Assembly: GCF_018734325.1 (NCBI RefSeq)
Contig: NZ_CP073754.1
Span: 3,286,001-3,350,000 of the forward strand
Direction: 5' to 3'
Origin: Methylomonas paludis
GTDB lineage: Bacteria > Pseudomonadota > Gammaproteobacteria > Methylococcales > Methylomonadaceae
DNA: 64,000 nt
Below are positions 18,498 through 28,498 of this stretch, piece after piece; position 1 is the stretch's first letter; the number at the start of each line of letters is the position of its first letter. The notes under the pieces are model-generated. The model made no database searches. It was not told where the DNA came from and saw only the letters and a program-made list of their open reading frames with translations. The position numbers were made by a program, and so were the translations under genes.

Positions 18498-20135
18498 CTA
18501 TTTACGCAATTTTTTGTAGGTATTGATCAAACCATTAGTGGAACTGTCATGACTGGTGATCAACTCATCGGATTTGAGTTCCGGCAAAATAGCTCTGGCC
18601 AGCACTTTACCCAATTCTACGCCCATTTGATCAAAGGAATTGATGTTCCAGATAACCCCCTGCACAAAGATTTTGTGTTCATAAAACGCAATCAGCGTAC
18701 CCAGCATTCTGGGCGTGAGTTTTTTGAATAGGAATGAGTTGGAAGGCTTATTGCCTTCAAATATTTTTGAAACGATGTAAGCATCATCCAGGTCGGGCTG
18801 ATGGCTCAAATCACGCCGCACTTCCGCTTCGGTTTTACCACGCATCAGGGCTTCGGCCTGTGCCAAAAAGTTGGAGATGAGTATGTCGTGGTGTTCGGGC
18901 AGGTCGTAATTACTTTGCGCAGCAGCCAGGAAGTCGCTGGGTATCAGTTTGGTACCCTGATGGATCAATTGAAAAAATGCGTGTTGGCCGTTAGTACCCG
19001 GCTGTCCCCAAATTATCGGCCCGGTGTTGTAATCGACTTTTTCGCCGGTGATGGTGGCGCTTTTGCCGTTACTTTCCATATCGCCTTGCTGAAAATAATC
19101 TGCAAAATATTTCAGGGATTGGGCGTACGGCAAAATGGCGTAGGTTTCGGCCTCGAAAAAGTTGTTGTACCAAATCCCCAGCAAGCCCATGATGACAGGG
19201 ATATTTTTTTCAAACGGCGTATGACGGAAGTGCTGATCGGCTATATGCGCACCCATCAATAATTCTTCGAAATTATCCATACCGATGTAGAGGGCAATGG
19301 ACATGCCTATGACCGACCATAATGAGTAACGTCCGCCAACCCAGTCCCAGAATTCGAACATATTTTCCGGATCGATACCGAATGCTTCAACTCTTTTGAC
19401 ATTGGTGGAAATTGCCACAAAATGCTTGCTGATATGAGCAGGATCAATGGCGGTATTTAAAAACCATTTACGCGCGGAGTGGGCGTTGGTCATGGTTTCC
19501 TGCGTGACGAAAGTTTTTGAGGATATCAAAAACAGTGTAGTTTCAGGATTTAAGGGTTTTAAGGTTTCGACGATGTCGACTTGATCGACATTGGATACAA
19601 AATGGGCTCTTAATGTTTCGATACCATAGGGTTTCAAGGCGGTATCGACCATTTTTGGTCCCAAATCTGAGCCGCCTATCCCGATATTGACGATGTCGGT
19701 GATAGCCTTACCGGTGTAACCCTTCCATTTCCCCGAACGTACCTGTTCGGTAAATACCCGCATTTTGTCCAGCACTTTATTGATTTGCGGCATAACATCC
19801 TGACCGCCGAAATACACCGGGGTATTGCTGCGATTGCGCAACGCAGTGTGCAATACAGCCCGCTTTTCAGTGGTATTGATAATCGACCCCGAGAACATGG
19901 CTTCGGTTTTTTGTCTTAGCTGGGCTCGCTCTGCCAAGTTGATTAACAACGGCAGAGTGGTTTCATCGATCAGATTTTTAGAGTAATCAAACAACAGGTC
20001 ATCATATTGTAATGAAAACTTGTCGAAACGTTGCTTATCCTGATCAAACGCTGCTTTTATTGAAAAATTCTGCGCGATATCTTGATGATGCTGCTTAACG
20101 GCAATCCATTCGGGTGAGTTGATTAGTTTGGACAT
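18498..20135 (-). CDS. pgi: Glucose-6-phosphate isomerase
   Basis: Pgi interconverts glucose-6-phosphate and fructose-6-phosphate; in methanotrophs it links gluconeogenesis with the ribulose monophosphate pathway. The 545-residue protein has the signatures [56 protein letters not shown] and [20 protein letters not shown]. Length is standard. Its 3' end abuts the last partial unit of the tandem repeat array, and the unit sequence AAGCTATTGACGCAAC resembles the pgi terminus AAGCTATTTACGCAAT. Confidence 0.97.
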   Translation of the reverse strand: MSKLINSPEWIAVKQHHQDIAQNFSIKAAFDQDKQRFDKFSLQYDDLLFDYSKNLIDETTLPLLINLAERAQLRQKTEAMFSGSIINTTEKRAVLHTALRNRSNTPVYFGGQDVMPQINKVLDKMRVFTEQVRSGKWKGYTGKAITDIVNIGIGGSDLGPKMVDTALKPYGIETLRAHFVSNVDQVDIVETLKPLNPETTLFLISSKTFVTQETMTNAHSARKWFLNTAIDPAHISKHFVAISTNVKRVEAFGIDPENMFEFWDWVGGRYSLWSVIGMSIALYIGMDNFEELLMGAHIADQHFRHTPFEKNIPVIMGLLGIWYNNFFEAETYAILPYAQSLKYFADYFQQGDMESNGKSATITGEKVDYNTGPIIWGQPGTNGQHAFFQLIHQGTKLIPSDFLAAAQSNYDLPEHHDILISNFLAQAEALMRGKTEAEVRRDLSHQPDLDDAYIVSKIFEGNKPSNSFLFKKLTPRMLGTLIAFYEHKIFVQGVIWNINSFDQMGVELGKVLARAILPELKSDELITSHDSSTNGLINTYKKLRK

Positions 20136-20429
20136 ATTTAAGTTATAACTGGAAGATGTCTTCAGAAGTTATGAAACATAAGAATTATGCTGCACATCAT
20201 TGCAAAACCACCATTATAATTATTGTATTCGTTTCAAGCCAAAAAATTTATCAATTGGCCTGTTTTACGGCATTATATGGATTGTCTTTATTTGGCTTCG
20301 TCGTTGTGCTAGAGTTATGTGCTGTTTTAGGCTGGGTATAGCCTTAATTAAAACAAGTGCACCAATAAATTTCATGCTTAACTGTATGATTATAATAAAA
20401 ATCATGTATCTGTCACGGGGGAAGGTTTT

Positions 20430-21023
20430 ATGAAAAATACACATGCTTTTAGAAATAGTTTTCTGGCATTGTTAGGGATGGTTTTTTCTTCAGTTTTGTG
20501 GGCTCATGGCGGCGCAGCAGGCACCGACACTGACCAATGTAAGTTTGAATTGGAAAAAGATCATTGGATACACTACACAGCTTATCAACCTAAGGCTTAT
20601 CCGGCTGAAGAATTTTGCGGTAATTTGCCTGATTTGAACAGTACCATTCAATTGGTTTTTGATTATCAAGACCAACGCTATCGTAATATGGCGATTGAGT
20701 TTGAGGTGACTAAAGAGCCGGAAGGTAAACGGGTATTCTTTTCCGAAGCTAAAAAACACAAATCCGGCACCGTGGTGCTTAATTTGCCTGAAGGGGTTGC
20801 CGAAGAAGGTAAGTACCTGATCCATGTAACTTTGCTGCAAGACAGCGGCGAGAGACTGGATGCGCATATGTCTTTTAAAGCAGGCGCAGGTCAACCAACC
20901 AGTAAAGGCACTTTGGGCCTGTATGCATTAGTGTTTTTTGGCGGTTTGTACGTGTTTTATTTGTCTAATGCTGGTTTCAAACGTAAAGTTGACGAGCTGT
21001 TAGGCAAAGCTAAAGAATTATAG
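20430..21023 (+). CDS. Membrane-anchored periplasmic protein with predicted N-terminal His
   Basis: The 197-residue protein has a signal peptide (1-25, ending SSVLWA). Cleavage there would leave a mature N-terminus HGGAAG. A beta-rich domain with two cysteines (37 and 63) follows, then one C-terminal membrane helix (161-180, TLGLYALVFFGGLYVFYLSN) and a basic cytoplasmic tail. A strong Shine-Dalgarno, GGGGGAAGG, precedes the ATG. It leads a plus-strand run with a cupredoxin gene. The layout (signal, periplasmic fold, C-terminal anchor) resembles the methanotroph copper protein PmoD, but I cannot confirm homology. A copper role is inference from layout and neighbours. Confidence 0.75.
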   Translation: MKNTHAFRNSFLALLGMVFSSVLWAHGGAAGTDTDQCKFELEKDHWIHYTAYQPKAYPAEEFCGNLPDLNSTIQLVFDYQDQRYRNMAIEFEVTKEPEGKRVFFSEAKKHKSGTVVLNLPEGVAEEGKYLIHVTLLQDSGERLDAHMSFKAGAGQPTSKGTLGLYALVFFGGLYVFYLSNAGFKRKVDELLGKAKEL

Positions 21024-21132
21024 TATCGCTTTAAACAAGTGCCGGGCTGGCCTTGCTTACTATGTGTAGGTGTGAACAGACCCGGCTTTGTTTATCTGCT
21101 TTTTTTATTAAAGTGACTAAGTACATATCATA

Positions 21133-22035
21133 ATGGACAAAATAGTAGCAATTGCGGTTTTAATCTCTACACTGTCTGTTACTCAAGTTTCTGCTAAAGA
21201 GTTTCAAGACCATACCCAAATGATGTCGCATGGCGAAGGCCATTTGATGGACATGGATGGCGGCATGGTAATGGGCCAAAATACGGATACTTTGCCGGGC
21301 GGCTGCGATAGTATTACCGCAACCAAGGAAATTACGGTTCATGCCGGTCATAAGTATGCGGAGAAATTTCCGGGTACCATGTTTGCCTTCGATCAGCAGG
21401 AATATCAGTTTGAGCCCTGCACCAAGTTGACTGTTCATTTTATTAACGACGATGAAATTCGTCACCAGTGGATGATGCACGGTTTACCCAAGTATTTGTA
21501 CCCCAAGGGCATGTTTCATCTGGAAGTCAGCGGCCCTGGTCAGGTATCCGGGACTTTGATTTTACCGCCTGGCGATAAAACCTATCTGGTGCACTGTGAT
21601 ATTGCTCAGCATATGGAAAAAGGCATGAAAGGTCAGCTGAAAGTAGGAAAAGGCGGCGAAGATTTACCCAGTATTCCTGGTGTAACGGCTAGTGTTTTTC
21701 CTGACGATTATAGCGGCAAACCTTATAAACCTGAGATTTTCCCGGTCAGCACACCGGCACCTGTCGCTCCTGCGCCTGCGGTTACGCCGGCAGCAAACAC
21801 TGCTGCGGCCAATGCTGACGAAAGCTTTTTGTCTGGTACGCTGGTAATTGGTTTAGCCCTGGGCTTGATAGTTGCGCCATTTCTGGTCAAAAAATATCAA
21901 GGTATGGCTGCGGGTGAGATTATTGCTGATATCGTGGAAACTGTTACGCATGTTATTGGCGTCGTTATCGGTGCAATTACCAAGTTGGTTAAGCAGTTAA
22001 CCGCGAAAAAATCTATTCCGTTACCAGATAAATAA
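21133..22035 (+). CDS. Membrane-anchored cupredoxin-domain protein
   Basis: The 300-residue protein has a signal peptide (1-21) and a His/Met-rich N-terminus (MMSHGEGHLMDMDGGMVMG). A cupredoxin domain (about 60-172) carries candidate type-1 copper ligands: His111 or His116 in IRHQWMMHGLP, and Cys155, His160 and Met165 in HCDIAQHMEKGM. A Pro/Ala-rich linker (205-228), a membrane helix (233-252) and an amphipathic basic tail follow. It probably binds copper in the periplasm near the inner membrane, as electron carrier or copper chaperone. It lies 109 bp downstream of the preceding gene. Confidence 0.85.
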   Translation: MDKIVAIAVLISTLSVTQVSAKEFQDHTQMMSHGEGHLMDMDGGMVMGQNTDTLPGGCDSITATKEITVHAGHKYAEKFPGTMFAFDQQEYQFEPCTKLTVHFINDDEIRHQWMMHGLPKYLYPKGMFHLEVSGPGQVSGTLILPPGDKTYLVHCDIAQHMEKGMKGQLKVGKGGEDLPSIPGVTASVFPDDYSGKPYKPEIFPVSTPAPVAPAPAVTPAANTAAANADESFLSGTLVIGLALGLIVAPFLVKKYQGMAAGEIIADIVETVTHVIGVVIGAITKLVKQLTAKKSIPLPDK

Positions 22036-22065
22036 CCCGCACTGCCCAGGCATATCGGTCTTAAT

Positions 22066-22491
22066 ATGCAGTTTGAAACCCTGGGCATTAGCGGCCTGTT
22101 TATCAGTGCGTTTATTTCTTCTACCATTGCCCCCGGTGGCTCGGAAGCTGTGCTGGCTTATTTGGTCGGCCAACCGGATGCCAAAGTGAATTTGCTGGTT
22201 TTAATTGCCAGCATAGGCAATACTTTGGGTGCGTTAACCACCTGGGGCTTAGGCATCTGGTCCTCGAAAAAATATTCGGCAGATGCCATCCTTAGCAAAA
22301 GTCAGCAAAATGCGCTTCCGACAGTACGCACTTGGGGGGCTTGGGCTTTGTTGTTTTCCTGGCTGCCGGTGGTGGGTGATGGTCTGTGTTTTGCAGGTGG
22401 CTGGCTCAGGCTGTCGTTTTATGCTTCGCTACTGGCAATCTTTATCGGCAAAGCCTTACGCTATATTGCTGTTGCTTATATTTTTATTTAG
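22066..22491 (+). CDS. YqaA/DedA-family inner-membrane protein
   Basis: The 141-residue protein has FISSTIAPGGSEAVLAYLVG and a NTLGALTTWGLGIW segment, then GAWALLFSWLPVVGDGLCFAGGW near the C-terminus. These Pro/Gly-rich re-entrant segments are typical of the YqaA branch of the DedA (SNARE-associated) family of small membrane proteins. Function in this family is poorly defined, with proposed lipid or ion transport. It begins 30 bp after the cupredoxin gene and is likely co-transcribed. Confidence 0.82.
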   Translation: MQFETLGISGLFISAFISSTIAPGGSEAVLAYLVGQPDAKVNLLVLIASIGNTLGALTTWGLGIWSSKKYSADAILSKSQQNALPTVRTWGAWALLFSWLPVVGDGLCFAGGWLRLSFYASLLAIFIGKALRYIAVAYIFI

Positions 22492-22524
22492 TCGCTGTCT
22501 GTTAGTGGTTTTGTATCCAGCTTC

Positions 22525-23280
22525 ATGAATCGTTTTTTCTCGCTTCCGCATTTTCCAGCCCCTGATTGTGATGTCCATCATCACCCCAGGGACTATCTGA
22601 TCGCTGCCTTTACTTTTATTACGGTGACTATCTGTCTGACTACGGATGGTTACGCGCCGCGCGCCATGCAATATGTGCTGGCAGGTTTCGGCTGGCTGTT
22701 TTTATTGGGCTTTTTACGCGGCGAATGCAAGTATGTGCGAACTCAGGTTGCTGTGGCAGTGACTTTTGCGGTGATAGGTGAATATTTTGCCTCAATTTTT
22801 ATGCAGGGTTATATTTATCGCTTCGGCAATTTGCCGGCTTATGTGCCACCAGGACACGGCTTGGTTTATCTGACTGCGGTCGCTTTGGGCCGTTCCGGCT
22901 TTTTTCAGCGGTATTCCCGCCATATTGCGGTATTTGTAGTCAGTGTCTGCGGTTTATGGGCCTTGTGGGGCGTGAGCAGTTTTACTCAACGCCAAGATTT
23001 GATTGGGGCGCTGTTGTTTGGGATATTTTTACTCTATCTATTTAAAGGCCGTTCGCCTATGGTCTATCTGGGGGCTTTTTTTATTACTTCCTGGCTGGAA
23101 ATTGTCGGTACCAGCGCTGGCACCTGGGCCTGGGCGGTCATTGATCCGGCTTCCAAATTACCGCAGGGTAATCCACCCAGCGGGGTGGCTGCCTGGTATT
23201 GTCTGGTTGATGCTGTTGCAATTGCCGGCGCAACCCCTCTATTACAAAGCCTGGAAAGAACAGTCCGCTATTGGCGTTAG
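22525..23280 (+). CDS. Polytopic membrane protein of unknown function
   Basis: I do not recognise a family with confidence. The 251-residue protein has about seven hydrophobic segments (near 25-45, 52-66, 75-92, 110-122, 134-152, 160-172 and 178-198). Conserved-looking loops include EYFASIFMQGYIYRFGNLPA, SWLEIVGTSAGTWAW and NPPSGVAAWYCLVDA, with a His-rich cytoplasmic start, CDVHHHPRDY. These charged and aromatic residues inside membrane segments suggest an enzyme or transporter. It lies 33 bp after the YqaA gene at the end of the putative envelope cluster. Confidence 0.75.
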   Translation: MNRFFSLPHFPAPDCDVHHHPRDYLIAAFTFITVTICLTTDGYAPRAMQYVLAGFGWLFLLGFLRGECKYVRTQVAVAVTFAVIGEYFASIFMQGYIYRFGNLPAYVPPGHGLVYLTAVALGRSGFFQRYSRHIAVFVVSVCGLWALWGVSSFTQRQDLIGALLFGIFLLYLFKGRSPMVYLGAFFITSWLEIVGTSAGTWAWAVIDPASKLPQGNPPSGVAAWYCLVDAVAIAGATPLLQSLERTVRYWR

Positions 23281-23452
23281 GTAGATTCTGGTTTCTTTAC
23301 TGCCGGCCAGATTATATAAAACCGAACTCTTTTCTAAAATATTGCTTTAAAATCAACCACCTTGCCTATTACCCCGTTTTGAACAGCCTGTTTTGCTGAT
23401 TTCACGTTAAAATGATGGGCTTTTCGTCACTTTTGTAAATCTGATTATCGCC

Positions 23453-26260
23453 ATGGACAAAACCTATTCCCCTCATGCCATAGAACAACGCTGGTACCAA
23501 ATTTGGGAAGAACGCGGTTATTTTGCCGCCAAACAGGAAGGTGAGTCTTATTGCATCATGATTCCGCCGCCCAATGTCACTGGCAGCTTACATATGGGTC
23601 ATGCATTTCAGGACACAATTATGGATGCCTTGACGCGTTATCATCGCATGAAGGGCTATAACACTTTATGGCAACCCGGTACTGATCATGCCGGTATTGC
23701 AACTCAGATGGTAGTTGAACGTCTGGTAAATGCTGAGGGTAAATCCCGCCATGATTTTGGTCGTGAAGCGTTTGTAGATAAAATCTGGGAGTGGAAGGAA
23801 CAATCCGGCGGTACCATTACCCGGCAACTGCGGCGTATGGGTTCCTCTCTGGATTGGGATAAGGAACGCTTCACTATGGACGATGGTATGTCTGCCGCTG
23901 TTCAGGAAGTATTTATCAAACTTTATGAGGAAGGTTTGATTTATCGCGGTAAGCGTCTGGTCAATTGGGATCCGGTATTACATACGGCGGTTTCTGATCT
24001 GGAAGTTTTATCCGAAGAAGAAAACGGTTCGATGTGGTATTTGCGTTACCCACTGAGCAATGGCAGCGGTCACTTGCTGGTTGCCACCACCCGCCCTGAA
24101 ACGCTGCTGGGTGATGCTGCAGTAGCCATACACCCCAACGATGAACGCTATAAGCATTTATTAGGCGAATATTTGGATTTGCCTTTATGTAATCGCCGCA
24201 TTCCAATTATTGCAGACGAATATGTCGATCCTGAGTTTGGTACTGGTTGTGTAAAGATTACCCCGGCACACGATTTTAATGATTACGAAGTCTGGTCTCG
24301 ACATCGTCATGTCAATGCCCTTACTGAGTTACCCCATGGCGGTTTAATTAATATTTTTACCGTTGACGCCACCATTCGTGACAATGATGATGACTTTAGT
24401 TTAATACCGGCTGCCTATATTGGCCTGGATCGTTTTGTGGCACGTAAACAGATAGTCGCTGATCTGGAAAGCCAGGGTTTACTGGAAAAAATAGCCGATC
24501 ACAAATTAATGGTGCCGCGCGGGGATCGTACCGGCAGCGTCATCGAACCGTTTTTAACCAATCAGTGGTATGTCAAAGTAGAGCCCTTGGCTAAGCCTGC
24601 TATTGCTGCTGTGGAAAGCGGGGCGATTAAATTTGTGCCGGATAACTGGAAAAATACTTATTTTGAATGGATGCGCAATATCCAAGACTGGTGTATCTCC
24701 AGACAGATTTGGTGGGGTCATCGAATTCCTGCCTGGTATGATGAGCTTGGTAATATTTATGTTGGCCGCAATGAAGCGGAAATTCGCCTGCAACATGGCC
24801 TTGAGCTGTCTTATCCGCTTTTTCAGGATGAGGATGTGCTTGATACTTGGTTTTCATCGGCTTTATGGCCATTCTCGACCCTGGGTTGGCCTGAACAAAC
24901 GCCTGAACTGGCCAGACATTATCCCGGCAGCGTATTGGTAACCGGTTTTGACATTATCTTTTTCTGGGTAGCCCGGATGATTATGATGGGCCTGAAATTC
25001 CAGGGCGATGTGCCGTTTCGGGAAGTTTATATTCATGGTCTGGTGCGTGATGCCGAAGGCCAGAAAATGTCTAAATCCAAAGGTAATGTACTGGATCCGA
25101 TTGATATTATTGATGGTATCGAACTGGAAACACTGGTTGCCAAACGGGTATCCGGCATGATGCAGCCGCATTTGGCCAAAAAGATTGATCAATCCACCCG
25201 CAAACAATTTCCAGACGGCATACCTTCCTATGGTACTGATGCTTTACGCTTCACTTTTGCCTCTCTGGCCTCTACTGGCCGTGATATTCGTTTTGATTTG
25301 GCCCGTACTGAAGGTTACCGCAATTTTTGTAACAAATTATGGAATGCGGCCCGCTTTGTATTGATGAATACTGAAGATCAAGATAATGGACTAGGTTGCG
25401 CTGAGCTTAATTACAGCACCGCTGATATCTGGATTATCTCCCGTCTGCATCAGGTAATTGCCACTACCAGTCAAGCAATAGATCATTATCGCTTTGATCT
25501 GGCAGCCCAAGCTATTTACGACTTTACCTGGAATGAATACTGCGATTGGTACCTGGAATTATCCAAAGTTAGTTTGCAAAGTGATGATCCCGCCTTAAAC
25601 CGGGGCACACGCCAAACTTTGCTGACGGTGCTGGAAACTTTGTTACGGCTTGCCCACCCTATTATTCCTTTTATTACCGAAGAAATTTGGCAACGGGTAG
25701 CACCGCTTACTGGAGTTGCGGCTGCAACCATTATGCTGCAGCCTTATCCTGTTGCCAAAGAAGCCAATATTAATCAGTCCTCCATCACCTCTATCAACTG
25801 GGTAATGGAGTTTATATTAGGCATACGCCGGATTCGGGGTGAAATGAATATTGCTCCCGGCAAACCCTTGCCGGTATTTTTGCAAGACGGCTCTGACAGT
25901 GACCGAATTAATGTAGCCGGCACAGAATTATTCCTAATTAAACTGGCTCGTCTGGAAAGTATAGTCTGGCTGTCTAGTGACCAATCACCACCTGAATCTG
26001 CTATTGCTCTGGTAGGTGATTTGAAAATTTTGATCCCTATGGCCGGCCTGATTGATAAAACCGCTGAATTAGCCCGCCTGGAAAAAGAAATACAACGTAT
26101 TGAGAAGGATTTGCCACGCATTGAAGGCAAATTAAATAACGCTGCTTTTGTTGAAAAAGCCCCGCCTGAAGTGATCGTAAAAGAACGTGAAAAACTGGCT
26201 GAACTGGAACTCAATCTGCGTAATTTGACTGAGCAATACCAAAAAATCAATAAGCTTTAA
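23453..26260 (+). CDS. valS: Valine--tRNA ligase
   Basis: ValRS charges tRNA-Val and edits misactivated threonine. The 935-residue class I synthetase has the HIGH motif as HMGH (47-50, in [16 protein letters not shown]), an editing CP1 domain ([38 protein letters not shown]), and KMSKS in [15 protein letters not shown]. The anticodon-binding helical domain and the C-terminal coiled coil ([18 protein letters not shown]) follow. Length is close to E. coli ValS (951). A likely terminator lies 59 bp beyond its stop. Confidence 0.98.
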   Translation: MDKTYSPHAIEQRWYQIWEERGYFAAKQEGESYCIMIPPPNVTGSLHMGHAFQDTIMDALTRYHRMKGYNTLWQPGTDHAGIATQMVVERLVNAEGKSRHDFGREAFVDKIWEWKEQSGGTITRQLRRMGSSLDWDKERFTMDDGMSAAVQEVFIKLYEEGLIYRGKRLVNWDPVLHTAVSDLEVLSEEENGSMWYLRYPLSNGSGHLLVATTRPETLLGDAAVAIHPNDERYKHLLGEYLDLPLCNRRIPIIADEYVDPEFGTGCVKITPAHDFNDYEVWSRHRHVNALTELPHGGLINIFTVDATIRDNDDDFSLIPAAYIGLDRFVARKQIVADLESQGLLEKIADHKLMVPRGDRTGSVIEPFLTNQWYVKVEPLAKPAIAAVESGAIKFVPDNWKNTYFEWMRNIQDWCISRQIWWGHRIPAWYDELGNIYVGRNEAEIRLQHGLELSYPLFQDEDVLDTWFSSALWPFSTLGWPEQTPELARHYPGSVLVTGFDIIFFWVARMIMMGLKFQGDVPFREVYIHGLVRDAEGQKMSKSKGNVLDPIDIIDGIELETLVAKRVSGMMQPHLAKKIDQSTRKQFPDGIPSYGTDALRFTFASLASTGRDIRFDLARTEGYRNFCNKLWNAARFVLMNTEDQDNGLGCAELNYSTADIWIISRLHQVIATTSQAIDHYRFDLAAQAIYDFTWNEYCDWYLELSKVSLQSDDPALNRGTRQTLLTVLETLLRLAHPIIPFITEEIWQRVAPLTGVAAATIMLQPYPVAKEANINQSSITSINWVMEFILGIRRIRGEMNIAPGKPLPVFLQDGSDSDRINVAGTELFLIKLARLESIVWLSSDQSPPESAIALVGDLKILIPMAGLIDKTAELARLEKEIQRIEKDLPRIEGKLNNAAFVEKAPPEVIVKEREKLAELELNLRNLTEQYQKINKL

Positions 26261-26318
26261 TTCTTAACGCTAGCGCCGGATTATTCTGTCCATTTGGTGT
26301 GATAATTATTCTTCCTGT

Positions 26319-26344
26319 TAAACCGGGTGCCTATACCCGGTTTA
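26319..26344 (+). terminator. Candidate terminator after valS
   Basis: A perfect 10-bp stem, TAAACCGGGT (26319-26328) and ACCCGGTTTA (26335-26344), with a 6-nt loop lies 59 bp downstream of valS. The U-run is short (TTTAAT), so it may be a weak intrinsic terminator. Confidence 0.65.
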
Positions 26345-26414
26345 ATCCATCTGCTATGTGTGGCAACTCTTCACCAAATCCGACTTCCTGCCCAGTAATG
26401 CTTACGGACTTATG

Positions 26415-26529
26415 CTAATAGTGGTTGACCAACATTACTTTGACGGCAGCACCTGAGGATGTGCCGACTCTGAAGGCGCATCACTGAGTTCAGCCCATCC
26501 TACGAAGTATCCGATTGATCGACTACTAG
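26415..26529. repeat. CTAG-bounded palindromic element, copy B
   Basis: In inverse orientation to copy A, this 115-bp element has ends CTAATAGTGGTTGACCAA and ATTGATCGACTACTAG. The reverse strand carries GTAGGATGGGCTGAACTCAG, then TGATGCGCCTTCAGAGTCGG and CACATCC, collinear with copy A apart from internal deletions. A second short piece of the related module (26575-26602; GCACATCCTACAAATG) follows. The interval 26261-26641 otherwise holds only the valS terminator. Confidence 0.72.
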
Positions 26530-26641
26530 TGCTCACTCAGTAACGGCATAATCTTTTTAACAATTACTTAACGCTGCACGGCATTAAGCACATCCTACAA
26601 ATGTCTGTCTTTTAAAGGGATACTTGGGTGCTGTAGTTACC

Positions 26642-27037
26642 TTATTTTTTCTCTTCGGTACCGGTTACCAAGCCTGAAACACAATTAACCACACTTTCTG
26701 TGTAATTGGCATGTGCTTCTGCTAAATCTTTTGCAGAACCAAAATCAGTGCGCAATTCTTCTAATATTTTTTTCGGATCCGGACTGCTGTTTAATTTCAG
26801 CATTTTGGTATAGTTTTTATAAGCTTGTAGTCTGGTTGGGTCAATTAATATCACACCTGGCATTTTTGCGGATGAAGTACTTACCACGCAATCCGTCATG
26901 GTTGCCGTATCAATTTTGTAATCGTTGATATCTTTATCCTGCTGCATTTGTTCGAGTACGGCTTGTTCATATTCTTTTTTTTCTGAACAAGCTGTTAAGC
27001 TCAATAGCATCAGCACACATAATAAACTTTTCTTCAT
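26642..27037 (-). CDS. Small lipoprotein downstream of pmoCAB
   Basis: The 131-residue protein has a lipoprotein signal peptide ending LLSLTACSEKK (lipobox LTAC, acylated Cys17). A mainly helical, charged mature part with two later cysteines follows (TDCVVSTSS and VVNCVSGL, perhaps a disulfide). I do not recognise the family. It lies 116 bp after pmoB on the same strand but beyond a strong terminator, so it probably has its own promoter or depends on read-through. Localisation to the inner or outer membrane cannot be decided with confidence. Confidence 0.8.
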   Translation of the reverse strand: MKKSLLCVLMLLSLTACSEKKEYEQAVLEQMQQDKDINDYKIDTATMTDCVVSTSSAKMPGVILIDPTRLQAYKNYTKMLKLNSSPDPKKILEELRTDFGSAKDLAEAHANYTESVVNCVSGLVTGTEEKK

Positions 27038-27076
27038 TTTTGCTCTTCTTATCTTTTTAACTTTGACCTGCTTTAA

Positions 27077-27115
27077 TAAAAAAACCCCCGCTACCTTACG
27101 ATAGCAGGGGTTTTT
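27077..27115 (-). terminator. Intrinsic terminator of pmoCAB
   Basis: On the minus strand the stem CCCCTGCTA/TAGCGGGGG (27102-27110 and 27085-27093, one mismatch) with an 8-nt loop is followed by seven T residues. It sits 44 bp after the pmoB stop. A and T runs on both sides would also let it work in the other direction. Confidence 0.92.
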
Positions 27116-27153
27116 AGTCCTAATTCTAAGTTCGAGAACCTAGAATTCTTTCA

Positions 27154-28398
27154 TTAGATGAAAGTTGGGATTAATGGAGCATCAATTGTTACCAATTGAC
27201 GGTTGCCATTAGCATCCCAGAAGAACAGCAGACCGGCGAAACGGCTGTCTGGATCGTAGATCAAGTCAGCAAGACGGTATACTTCCCATGCAGCGTCAGA
27301 AGCTGTTACTTCAACAGTGCGTGACTCACCTGGAGCCAGTGGGCTGTTGTCGCTAACAGTTAAACCTTCTTCGGCTAACAGGTCATCTGGATAACCAGTT
27401 TCGTCAACATGAACCGCTGGGTCCAGGAAGCGAACGCCAGCAGTGTTGAATTCGCCCAGACGTACTGGTGAATCGCCATTGTTGGTGATGGTTAAGGTCA
27501 TTTGCATTGCACGACCTGGTACGCGGTAAGTTGCATCATCAACTTTAACGGTAACAGTAGCTTCAGGCATTTGATAAGTTTTCATACCACGTAACAAACC
27601 AGCTTGCAGCGGGGTGGTTACAGGATATTTTTCATTGGTAGTAGCCATTGAGCCAGCAACGATAACGATAGTACCGAGACCGAACAACAGACCAACTTTT
27701 TTATCAGTTGCAGAAATCAAGCTGTTTGCTTTGCCGCTGCTAACTGCGATGTGACGTGGAACGAAGATTGGACCTTTGATCCAGTACAACAACCAAGCCA
27801 AACCGATTGCATACCACAGAGCGTGCCAGAAGTAAACGTTATCCAGAGAGTAGTTCTCCAGGTTAACAGTTTGACCGGTCAGAGTGGTAACAGGGTTAAC
27901 GAACTCGCTCATAGAGCCAGTAATAGTTACCCATTTACCAGGGCCGATGATAGGACCACCACCTTGAACGTTCATCATTGAGTGAACGTGCCAGTCACCT
28001 GGACGACGTGCTTTCAACAGAACTTTAAATTCATAGGTTTCGCCCAGTTCCAAACTTACAGAACGTGGAACCAGTTGACCACCGATCCAAGAACCAGCAC
28101 GAATAAATACTGGACCAGGGATACCAATGTTCAAGAATGAAACTTCTGGTTTATCAACAGTTTCAGGCCATCCTGCGAATACCAGGAATTTACCAGAAAT
28201 TGTCATAGTTTCATTGACAGGAACTTCTTCTTTTGACCAGTTCAAATCGAACCAGTGAATAGTACGCATACGCATGAACGCAGCCTGTGACTTTTCACCA
28301 TGAGCAGATGCTGTTGGCGCATAGAACATGGCGGCAGTCATTGCAACCAGCAATGCGACAAAAGACAGTTTTGCAACTTTGTCTTTAATCATTTTCAT
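27154..28398 (-). CDS. pmoB: Particulate methane monooxygenase subunit B
   Basis: PmoB is the large, mostly periplasmic subunit of pMMO, which oxidises methane to methanol. The start at 28398 follows a strong GGAGGA site and gives 414 residues, the length of Methylococcus capsulatus PmoB. The signal peptide (1-32) ends PTASA, leaving mature N-terminal His33 (HGEKSQ). His33, His137 and His139 (DWHVH) are the copper ligands; His48 (RTIHWF) is also present. Two cupredoxin domains flank two membrane helices (about 190-208, 233-252). A longer frame from 28464 would only add codons inside the intergenic hairpin. Confidence 0.98.
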   Translation of the reverse strand: MKMIKDKVAKLSFVALLVAMTAAMFYAPTASAHGEKSQAAFMRMRTIHWFDLNWSKEEVPVNETMTISGKFLVFAGWPETVDKPEVSFLNIGIPGPVFIRAGSWIGGQLVPRSVSLELGETYEFKVLLKARRPGDWHVHSMMNVQGGGPIIGPGKWVTITGSMSEFVNPVTTLTGQTVNLENYSLDNVYFWHALWYAIGLAWLLYWIKGPIFVPRHIAVSSGKANSLISATDKKVGLLFGLGTIVIVAGSMATTNEKYPVTTPLQAGLLRGMKTYQMPEATVTVKVDDATYRVPGRAMQMTLTITNNGDSPVRLGEFNTAGVRFLDPAVHVDETGYPDDLLAEEGLTVSDNSPLAPGESRTVEVTASDAAWEVYRLADLIYDPDSRFAGLLFFWDANGNRQLVTIDAPLIPTFI

Positions 28399-28442
28399 AT
28401 TTCCTCCTCTATTTGAATAGAGAAATTTGTTATTAAGATTCC

Positions 28443-28470
28443 CTGACGTGAGGCTTAAAGCCATCGTCAG
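28443..28470 (-). promoter_or_regulatory. pmoA-pmoB intercistronic hairpin
   Basis: CTGACG (28443-28448) pairs with CGTCAG (28465-28470), with an inner stem GGCT/AGCC (28452-28455, 28459-28462). It has no U-run, so a role in mRNA processing or stability is more likely than termination. Confidence 0.6.
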
Positions 28471-28498
28471 TTGTCATTTTTAATCAAATCAACTTCAA

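Noticed and set aside
20156-20433. Short plus-strand frames between pgi and the 20430 gene
   Set aside because: They overlap each other in different frames and lack a ribosome binding site; the strong site here belongs to the ATG at 20430.
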